DNA of 7,504 bases, taken from UBA668 sp049424465. GTDB taxonomy: Bacteria > Actinomycetota > Acidimicrobiia > Acidimicrobiales > Ilumatobacteraceae. Positions 1 to 4,850 of this stretch are shown one piece after another. Each line of letters opens with the position of its first letter. Position 1 is the first letter of the stretch. Location: positions 1 through 7,504 of the forward strand of contig JBMSSR010000146.1 in assembly GCA_049424465.1 (NCBI GenBank). Reading direction: 5' to 3'. Under the pieces are notes generated by a model. That model searched no databases. It was not told the DNA's origin and worked only from the letters and a program-made list of their open reading frames with translations. Both the position numbers and the translations under genes were made by a program.

Positions 1-884
1 CGGTACTCGGCGCGCAGGCGGTCGACGTTGCGGGCGAGCTCGCCGCTGCGGATGATCGACGTCACGATCGCCGAGGTGAACGGATTGAGCCCGCCACCGC
101 TCGTGATGATGCCCGAGCCGACGAGACGGGCGAGCAGTGGGGCTGACGCATGTACCCACCCCAGCCGCAGCCCGGGCGAGAGGATCTTGGAGAACGTGCC
201 GAGCGAGAGCACGCGCCCGCTGCCGACCGCTGCCGACAGGGGTAGCGGTGGCGGGGCCTCGCCGTACTCGAGCAGGTGGTACACCTCGTCGGCGACGACG
301 AGCAGGTCGAACTCGACCGCCAGCTCGACGAGTCGCTGGCGGCGGGCGGTGGACATCGTGGCCCCGGTGGGGTTCTGCGAGGCCGGGATGCAGTAGACGA
401 GGCGGGCGGGGGTGCCGGCGCTGCGCAGTGCGGCGAGGCGCGTCGCGAGCGCCTCTGTGTCGAGCCCGTCCCTGTCGCTGGGGACACCCACTGCGGTGAG
501 GCCGTGATCGGTGAAGATGCCCCGTGCCAGGAAGTACGTCGGCTCCTCGACGATGACGACGTCACCGGGAGACGTGAAGACGGTGCACACCAGGTCGAGC
601 GCCTGCGAGTTGCCGTTGGTCGTCATCACGAGTTCGGGATCGACCTCGGTGCCGTACGCGGCGGTGAGGTACTCGCCGAGGGCGATGCGGTGCTCGCGGT
701 CGCCGTACTCGGCGCCGTACTGGAGGAACTCGTAGTCCTCGCCGACACGCCGCCCCGGTGCCAGGACGTCGTCGGCGGCGACGCGCAGCAGTTCGCGCGG
801 GTACATCGCAGGGTCTGGCTGGCCGAGGCCGAGGTCGATGAAGCCCTCGGGGACCTCGAACTGCCGGAAATGGAGGGTCGACAC
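1..884 (-). CDS. PLP-dependent class I/II aminotransferase, N-terminal part (C-terminus beyond the window)
   Basis: Fold-type I pyridoxal-phosphate aminotransferase, probably cytosolic, moving an amino group between an amino acid and a 2-oxo acid. 294 codons are visible, read continuously on the minus strand without a stop. Visible landmarks: GLGQPDP at residues 19-25; a cofactor-phosphate loop TTNGNSQALD around 88-97; SQNPTG with Asn171; ADEVY with Asp199 (pairs with the pyridine nitrogen) and Tyr202; and the Schiff-base lysine Lys233 in TFSKILSPGLRLGW. The SGGGLNPF stretch near 262-269 resembles the 2-aminoadipate/MocR-type aminotransferase branch. The C-terminal domain with the carboxylate-binding arginine is off the edge, so the substrate cannot be called. 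No helix-turn-helix domain precedes it, so it is not a full MocR regulator. The start is GTG at 884, chosen because a TAGTCT box ends 7 bases upstream. The frame stays open upstream, with another GTG at 917, so a longer N-terminus is possible. It is divergent from icd. Confidence 0.9.
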   Translation of the reverse strand, partial: MSTLHFRQFEVPEGFIDLGLGQPDPAMYPRELLRVAADDVLAPGRRVGEDYEFLQYGAEYGDREHRIALGEYLTAAYGTEVDPELVMTTNGNSQALDLVCTVFTSPGDVVIVEEPTYFLARGIFTDHGLTAVGVPSDRDGLDTEALATRLAALRSAGTPARLVYCIPASQNPTGATMSTARRQRLVELAVEFDLLVVADEVYHLLEYGEAPPPLPLSAAVGSGRVLSLGTFSKILSPGLRLGWVHASAPLLARLVGSGIITSGGGLNPFTSAIVTSIIRSGELARNVDRLRAEY

Positions 885-891
885 GTCGCGG

Positions 892-898
892 AGACTAC
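892..898 (-). promoter_or_regulatory. Candidate -10 box (GTAGTCT) of a leaderless aminotransferase transcript
   Basis: On the minus strand GTAGTCT is followed by 7 bases (CCGCGAC) and then GTG at 884. TAGTCT fits the actinobacterial TANNNT -10 pattern, and the spacing puts the transcription start at or next to the start codon. No purine-rich ribosome binding site precedes this GTG. No -35 consensus is seen at the usual distance. The same arrangement recurs before queA and yajC, which is the main support. Confidence 0.5.
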
Positions 899-936
899 GC
901 CCGCGCCGCCGCCGCACGGGGCGTGAACCCGGTTGG

Positions 937-959
937 GTGCCCCACGCCACCGGGGCTAC
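937..959. repeat. Short inverted repeat between the divergent genes
   Basis: GTGCCCC (937-943) pairs with GGGGC-T-AC (952-959) across an 8-base loop, with one bulged T. It lies between the divergent aminotransferase and icd. It could be an operator or a small hairpin. In GC-rich DNA a 5-base perfect core (GCCCC/GGGGC) is weak evidence. Confidence 0.25.
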
Positions 960-963
960 GGTG

Positions 964-981
964 TACAAGTCGGATACAAGT
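964..981 (+). repeat. Direct repeat TACAAGT x2, 11 bases apart, upstream of icd
   Basis: TACAAGT occurs at 964-970 and again at 975-981. The 11-base start-to-start distance is about one helical turn, so both copies face the same side of the DNA. The motif is AT-richer than its surroundings. The second copy runs into a TAGTCG box at 981-986, so the pair would lie between the -35 and -10 positions of a candidate icd promoter, a common place for a repressor site. The function is inferred; no regulator is known from this window. Confidence 0.35.
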
Positions 982-986
982 AGTCG
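981..986 (+). promoter_or_regulatory. Candidate -10 box (TAGTCG) for icd
   Basis: TAGTCG preceded by G resembles the GTAGNCT box seen before three other genes in the window, except for the last base. Transcription from about 993-995 would give icd a leader of roughly 46-48 bases containing its ribosome binding site. TACGGT at 957-962, with TTGGGT 18 bases upstream, is an alternative promoter. Confidence 0.25.
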
Positions 987-1028
987 ACCAGCGAATGACG
1001 GTCGCCGACATCTTTCCCCGCATCGAAC

Positions 1029-1032
1029 GAGG
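1029..1032 (+). promoter_or_regulatory. Ribosome binding site of icd
   Basis: GAGG lies 8 bases before the ATG at 1041, a normal Shine-Dalgarno distance. It supports that ATG as the start and marks icd as a led transcript, unlike the neighbouring genes that start with GTG. Confidence 0.6.
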
Positions 1033-1040
1033 TCACCACG

Positions 1041-2258
1041 ATGAGCAAGATCAAGGTCAAGAATCCGATCGTCGAGATGGACGGCGACGAGATGACGCGC
1101 ATCATCTGGCAGTTCATCAAGGACAAGCTCATCCTCCCGTACCTCGACGTCGAGCTCGACTACTACGACCTCGGCATCGAGCATCGCGATGCGACCGACG
1201 ACCAGGTCACGATCGACTCGGCCAATGCCACCAAGCGGCACGGTGTTGCGGTCAAGTGCGCCACCATCACCCCCGACGAGGCCCGCGTCGAGGAGTTCGG
1301 CCTGAAGAAGATGTGGAAGAGCCCCAACGGCACGATTCGCAACATCCTCGGTGGCGTGATCTTCCGCGAACCGATCGTCATCAGCAACATCCCGCGGCTC
1401 GTGCCCGGCTGGACCAAGCCCATCGTCATCGGCCGCCACGCGCACGGCGACCAGTACAAGGCCACCGACTACAAGGTTCCCGGCGCTGGTCGCGTGACGA
1501 TGACCTATGTGCCGGCAGACGGCAGTGCGCCGGTCGAGATGACGATCGCCGACTTCGGCGCCGACGGCGGCGTCGCGATGGGTATGTACAACTTCAACGA
1601 CAGCATCCGTGACTTCGCGCGGGCGTCGCTGCGCTACGGCATCCTGCGTAACTACCCGGTGTACCTCAGCACCAAGAACACGATCCTCAAGGGCTACGAC
1701 GGCCAGTTCAAGGACATCTTCGAGGACGTGTACCAGCACGAGTTCAAGGCCGAGATGGACGCTCTGGGCCTCACCTACGAGCACCGCCTCATCGACGACA
1801 TGGTGGCGTGCGCGATGAAGTGGGAGGGGGGCTACGTCTGGGCGTGCAAGAACTACGACGGCGACGTGCAGAGCGACACCGTGGCGCAGGGCTTCGGGTC
1901 GCTCGGCCTGATGACGAGCGTGCTGATGACCCCTGACGGCAAGACGGTCGAGGCCGAGGCGGCGCATGGCACGGTGACGCGTCACTACCGCGAGCACCAG
2001 AAGGGCAACAAGACGTCGACGAACCCCATCGCCTCCATCTACGCGTGGACGCAGGGCCTGACGTACCGCGGGCAGATGGACGGCACGCCCGACGTGGTGG
2101 CGTTCGCCAAGTCGCTCGAGCAGGTGTGCATCGAAGCCGTCGAGCACGGTGAGATGACCAAGGATCTCGCGCTGCTCATCAGCAAGGACTCGCCGTGGCT
2201 CACGACCGAGGACTTCCTCGACGCGCTCGACCGTCGCCTGCAGGCGCGGATGGGCTGA
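1041..2258 (+). CDS. icd: NADP-dependent isocitrate dehydrogenase, homodimeric eukaryote-like type
   Basis: Oxidatively decarboxylates isocitrate to 2-oxoglutarate in the citric acid cycle, making NADPH in the cytosol. The 405-residue protein matches the homodimeric class that includes human IDH1, rather than the E. coli-type enzyme or the roughly 740-residue monomeric form. Active-site residues fall at the same numbers as in human IDH1: Thr77, Ser94, Asn96 and Arg100 (SPNGTIR), Arg109, Arg132, Tyr139, Lys212 (TKNTILKGYDG), Asp275 and Asp279 (NYDGDVQSD), and Arg314-His315 in HGTVTRHY, which in this class bind the NADP 2'-phosphate. No key residue is missing. The start is ATG at 1041 with GAGG 8 bases upstream. 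It is divergent from an aminotransferase that could use its product as amino acceptor (inference). queA begins 54 bases downstream with no clear terminator between, but queA has its own candidate promoter. Confidence 0.97.
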   Translation: MSKIKVKNPIVEMDGDEMTRIIWQFIKDKLILPYLDVELDYYDLGIEHRDATDDQVTIDSANATKRHGVAVKCATITPDEARVEEFGLKKMWKSPNGTIRNILGGVIFREPIVISNIPRLVPGWTKPIVIGRHAHGDQYKATDYKVPGAGRVTMTYVPADGSAPVEMTIADFGADGGVAMGMYNFNDSIRDFARASLRYGILRNYPVYLSTKNTILKGYDGQFKDIFEDVYQHEFKAEMDALGLTYEHRLIDDMVACAMKWEGGYVWACKNYDGDVQSDTVAQGFGSLGLMTSVLMTPDGKTVEAEAAHGTVTRHYREHQKGNKTSTNPIASIYAWTQGLTYRGQMDGTPDVVAFAKSLEQVCIEAVEHGEMTKDLALLISKDSPWLTTEDFLDALDRRLQARMG

Positions 2259-2298
2259 CGCCACTGCGCGTCACCGTCTGTTGACGAGGGTGGCCGCC

Positions 2299-2305
2299 GT
2301 AGCCT
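2299..2305 (+). promoter_or_regulatory. Candidate -10 box (GTAGCCT) of a leaderless queA transcript
   Basis: GTAGCCT is followed by 7 bases and then the GTG at 2313, matching the layout before the aminotransferase and yajC. TTGACG at 2281-2286 looks like a -35 element, but only 13 bases separate it from TAGCCT, short for a standard promoter. The box lies in the 54-base gap after icd and would let queA-tgt be transcribed separately from icd. It favours GTG 2313 over GTG 2307, which would be a single base from the box. Confidence 0.5.
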
Positions 2306-2312
2306 CGTGCGC

Positions 2313-3320
2313 GTGCGCCTCGACGAGTTCGACTACCCGCTGCCCGACGAGCGCATCGCCCAGCACCCGGTCGAGCCCCGCGATTCGGCGCGCCTGCTCG
2401 TCGACCGCGGCAGCGCTGCCCCCGAACACCGGCGCGTCTGCGAGCTGGTCGACCTCCTCGGTGACGGCGACCTGCTGGTCGTCAACGACACCCGGGTGAT
2501 CCCCGCGCGGCTGCGGCTGCACCGCGACACCGGGGGATCGGTCGAGGTGCTGTTGCTCGAGCCCCTCGACTCGACCCGCCACGAGTGGGAGTGCCTCGTG
2601 CGTCCGGCGCGAAAGATGCGCGCCGGCGAGCTGCTGTTCGCCGACGGGGTCCCGGCCGTACGGGTCGACGGGAGGACCGAGGCCGGCGACACCATGACGG
2701 TCACGTTGCTCGACGACGACCCGTTGGCGCTGCTGGGTCGGATCGGCGAGATGCCGCTGCCGCCGTACATCACTGCACGCAGCGCGGCCGACGAGCGCTA
2801 CCAGACCGTCTACGCGAACGAGCCTGCGGCGGCGGCGGCGCCGACCGCAGGGCTGCACTTCACCCCGTCGTTGCTCGACTCGCTGGAGGGCTGCGGCGTC
2901 GCAACGGCGCGGGTCGAGCTCGTGGTCGGCCTCGACACGTTCCGCCCGGTGAGTGCTGCAGACCCACGCGACCACCAGATGCACAGCGAGCGCTATCACG
3001 TCCCGGCGGCGACGCTCGCCGCGTGCCGTGACGCCCGCCGCGTCGTTGCGGTCGGCACCACGAGCGTGCGTGCGCTCGAGAGCGCGGCGACGCTCGGCGC
3101 GGCCGACGGGCGGACACGGATGTTCATCCACCGCCCCTACGAGTGGAAGGTGGTCGACCTGCTGATGACCAACTTCCACCTGCCGCGTACGACGCTGTTG
3201 ATGATGATCGACGCCTTCGTCGGCCCTCGGTGGCGGCGCCTGTACGACGTCGCGCTCGCCGAGGGATACCGCTTCCTCAGCTTCGGCGATGCGATGCTGC
3301 TCGACCGGAGGGCCCAGTAG
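2313..3320 (+). CDS. queA: S-adenosylmethionine:tRNA ribosyltransferase-isomerase
   Basis: Transfers and isomerises the ribosyl part of S-adenosylmethionine onto preQ1 at the tRNA wobble position, making epoxyqueuosine, the next step after Tgt. The 335 residues are close to the usual length. Family motifs in order: NDTRVIPARL (58-67), MPLPPYI (147-153), YQTVYA then AAPTAGLHF (163-183), HQMHSE (221-226), GTTSVRALES (248-257), KVVDLLMTNFHLP (279-291) and YRFLSFGDAML (319-329). The usual VGAGTF segment reads VGLDTF (205-210). The start is GTG 2313, giving MRLDEFDYPLP, which aligns with the E. coli N-terminus MRVTDFSFELP without a gap. GTG 2307 would add two residues (Met-Arg). A GTAGCCT box 7 bases before 2313 supports this choice. 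It abuts tgt with no intervening base, so the two are surely co-transcribed. Confidence 0.96.
   Translation: MRLDEFDYPLPDERIAQHPVEPRDSARLLVDRGSAAPEHRRVCELVDLLGDGDLLVVNDTRVIPARLRLHRDTGGSVEVLLLEPLDSTRHEWECLVRPARKMRAGELLFADGVPAVRVDGRTEAGDTMTVTLLDDDPLALLGRIGEMPLPPYITARSAADERYQTVYANEPAAAAAPTAGLHFTPSLLDSLEGCGVATARVELVVGLDTFRPVSAADPRDHQMHSERYHVPAATLAACRDARRVVAVGTTSVRALESAATLGAADGRTRMFIHRPYEWKVVDLLMTNFHLPRTTLLMMIDAFVGPRWRRLYDVALAEGYRFLSFGDAMLLDRRAQ
3307..3312 (+). promoter_or_regulatory. Ribosome binding site of tgt inside the queA end
   Basis: GGAGGG lies within the last codons of queA, 8 bases before the tgt ATG at 3321. A strong Shine-Dalgarno at this spacing fixes the tgt start and fits translation coupled to queA. 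Confidence 0.75.
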
Positions 3321-4418
3321 ATGCACCCCGTCACGTTCGAGACCGTCGCCCTCGACGGCGCTGCACGCGCCGGTGTGGCGCGCACCGCACGGGGCGAGTA
3401 CCGCACCCCGTGCTTCATGCCGGTGGGTACCCGCGGAGCGATCAAGTACCTGTCGGCATCCGACTACGAGCGGCTCGGCGCGCAGATCGTGCTGGGCAAC
3501 ACGTATCACCTCATGCTGCGCCCCGGCGCCGAGACGGTCGCGCGGTTCGGCGGCCTCGGCGCGTTCGCCGGGTGGGGCGGGCTGACGCTCACCGATTCCG
3601 GTGGGTTCCAGGTGTTCTCGCTCGAGCCGAAGGTCGACGACGACGGCGTGACGTTCCGCAGCACCTACGACGGTTCGACGCACCGGTTCACCCCCGAGAT
3701 CGCGGCACACACGCAGCAACTCCTCGGTGCCGACATCCAGATGGTCCTCGACGTGTGCCCACCGTTGCCGTCGCCGCCCGAGGTCATCCGTCTCGCCGTC
3801 GAACGCACCTCGGCATGGGCGGCTCGGGCGCGCACCGCTCACTCGCGCCCCGACCAGGCGCTGTTCGGCATCGTGCAGGGCGGCATCAGCGAGTCGATGC
3901 GGGCCGAGAGCGCGCAGCGCACCGCCGCGCTCGAGTTCGACGGCTACGGCATCGGCGGCCTCAGCGTGGGGGAGACCCGCGCCGAGATGCTGCCGGCGCT
4001 GGCGGCGGCGCTCGCCCACCTGCCCGCCGACCGGCCGCGGTACCTGATGGGTGTGGGCGACCCCGCCAGCCTCGTCGAGGCCGTCGGCCTCGGTGTGGAC
4101 CAGTTCGACTGCGTGATGCAGACCCGCATCGGCCGGCACGGCACGGCACTGACCGACGCCGGCAAGGTGCACGTCAAGGCCGCCCGCTACGCCGACAGCG
4201 ACGAGCCGATCGACCCGGCATGCGGCTGCGAGGTGTGCGCCCGGCACACCCGGGGCTACCTCCGGCACCTGTTCCAGGTGGGCGAGCCGACCGCCAGCCG
4301 ACTGGTGAGCATCCACAACATCGCCTGGACGCTCGCCCTGATGGACAGGATGCGTTCGGCCATCGCCGCCGGGACCTTCGACACCCTCCGGCGGGACGTG
4401 TTGTCCGTCTGGGGGTGA
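3321..4418 (+). CDS. tgt: tRNA-guanine transglycosylase (queuine/preQ1 tRNA-ribosyltransferase)
   Basis: Swaps guanine 34 of tRNAs with a GUN anticodon (Tyr, His, Asn, Asp) for preQ1, acting before QueA. The 365 residues match the usual bacterial length. Asp92 in TDSGGFQVFS is the general base, Asp144 and Cys146 match substrate-pocket residues, GIVQGG is at 183-188, GIGGLSVGE at 210-218 and the nucleophile is Asp263 in FDCV. Structural zinc ligands are complete: Cys301, Cys303, Cys306 and His332. Two positions differ from my recollection of the family: the FDCVLPTR-type loop reads FDCVMQTR, with Gln267 for Pro, and the DECTP segment reads DVCPP, with Val145 for Glu. Thr268, Arg269 and Arg272 of the tRNA-binding loop remain, so activity is likely. 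The ATG start is preceded by GGAGGG. No preQ1 synthesis genes (queC, D, E, F) are in the window. Confidence 0.96.
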   Translation: MHPVTFETVALDGAARAGVARTARGEYRTPCFMPVGTRGAIKYLSASDYERLGAQIVLGNTYHLMLRPGAETVARFGGLGAFAGWGGLTLTDSGGFQVFSLEPKVDDDGVTFRSTYDGSTHRFTPEIAAHTQQLLGADIQMVLDVCPPLPSPPEVIRLAVERTSAWAARARTAHSRPDQALFGIVQGGISESMRAESAQRTAALEFDGYGIGGLSVGETRAEMLPALAAALAHLPADRPRYLMGVGDPASLVEAVGLGVDQFDCVMQTRIGRHGTALTDAGKVHVKAARYADSDEPIDPACGCEVCARHTRGYLRHLFQVGEPTASRLVSIHNIAWTLALMDRMRSAIAAGTFDTLRRDVLSVWG

Positions 4419-4432
4419 CGCCCGCTCCGGCG

Positions 4433-4444
4433 CCCGTGGACGGG
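4433..4444. repeat. 12-base imperfect palindrome just before the yajC promoter box
   Basis: CCCGT (4433-4437) and ACGGG (4440-4444) are inverted around GG, ending directly before TAGACT at 4445. A two-base loop is too tight for an RNA hairpin unless it opens to a 4-base stem with 4-base loop, so it is a better candidate for a protein site than a terminator. Chance is possible in this base composition. Confidence 0.2.
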
Positions 4445-4450
4445 TAGACT
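4444..4450 (+). promoter_or_regulatory. Candidate -10 box (GTAGACT) of a leaderless yajC transcript
   Basis: GTAGACT is followed by 8 bases (CGCCCGCC) and then the yajC GTG at 4459. TAGACT is the closest to the TATAAT consensus of the three similar boxes here. There is no Shine-Dalgarno before this GTG. No -35 consensus appears at 16-19 bases. It sits in the 40-base gap after tgt and would make yajC-secD-secF a transcription unit partly independent of queA-tgt. Confidence 0.55.
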
Positions 4451-4458
4451 CGCCCGCC

Positions 4459-4845
4459 GTGCATCCTGCCTCCCTCGCCTCGACTGCCCAGACCTCGACC
4501 GGATCGAGCATCACCAGCCTGCTGGTCTTCCTGCTGATCCCGGTCGGCATGTATTTCCTGCTGATCCGCCCGCAGCGCAAGCGCCAGCGCGAGCAGGTGG
4601 CGATGCAGCAGTCCGTGCAGGTGGGTGACGAGGTCATGACGACCTCGGGTCTCTACGGCTTCATCACCGAGATCGACGGTGACATCGCCTGGCTCGAGAT
4701 CGACGACGACGTCCAGATCCGCATCGCCCGTGCCGCCATCCAGCGCAAGGTCGACACCAGCAAGGGCGACACCGCCACGCCGATCGACGACGGCTCGGGC
4801 AAGGCCACGCCGATCGACGCCCCGGCAGCCGACGAGAGCAACTGA
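4459..4845 (+). CDS. yajC: Sec translocon accessory protein YajC
   Basis: Small membrane protein that associates with SecD and SecF in the Sec holo-translocon. The 128-residue protein has a polar N-terminus, one membrane helix at about residues 19-36, and directly after it the LLIRPQRKR motif (34-42), which places the C-terminal part in the cytoplasm. VQVGDEVMTTSGLYGFI (53-69) is the conserved YajC core. The acidic tail (about 103-128) is low complexity and contains a 10-codon repeat in which ATPID occurs twice. The start is GTG at 4459, supported by the GTAGACT box 8 bases upstream. An alternative start inside would cut into the region before the membrane helix. secD follows after 5 bases, so the two are co-transcribed. 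Confidence 0.95.
   Translation: MHPASLASTAQTSTGSSITSLLVFLLIPVGMYFLLIRPQRKRQREQVAMQQSVQVGDEVMTTSGLYGFITEIDGDIAWLEIDDDVQIRIARAAIQRKVDTSKGDTATPIDDGSGKATPIDAPAADESN
4774..4819 (+). repeat. 16-base direct repeat in the yajC tail, 30-base period
   Basis: GCCACGCCGATCGACG occurs exactly at 4774-4789 and 4804-4819, 30 bases apart, so in frame with a 10-codon period. It encodes ATPID twice in the acidic tail. Exact identity suggests a recent in-frame duplication of a linker segment rather than two independent inventions. Confidence 0.7.
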
Positions 4846-4850
4846 TCCCG

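Noticed and set aside
276..926. A 216-codon plus-strand open frame opposite the aminotransferase
   Set aside because: The minus frame carries all the aminotransferase motifs; this is its shadow and matches no family I know.
995..1612. ATG at 995, 8 bases after the TAGTCG box, as a leaderless gene overlapping icd
   Set aside because: The frame runs out of phase through icd and gives a low-complexity Arg/Asp/His-rich product. The TAGTCG box more simply serves icd, which has its own ribosome binding site.
2259..2298. Possible terminator after icd
   Set aside because: No convincing hairpin or T tract in the short gap.
4411..4444. Possible rho-independent terminator after tgt
   Set aside because: No stable stem followed by a T run; the inverted bases abut a likely -10 box instead.
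3143..4447. A 434-codon plus-strand frame overlapping tgt
   Set aside because: An Arg/Pro-rich shadow in another frame of tgt; the tgt frame has complete catalytic and zinc residues.
2271..4637. A 788-codon open frame on the minus strand opposite queA, tgt and the yajC start
   Set aside because: It is antisense to three clear genes, its product is rich in Arg, Gly, Val, Glu and His with no recognisable domain, and long antisense frames are expected from GC-rich codon bias.
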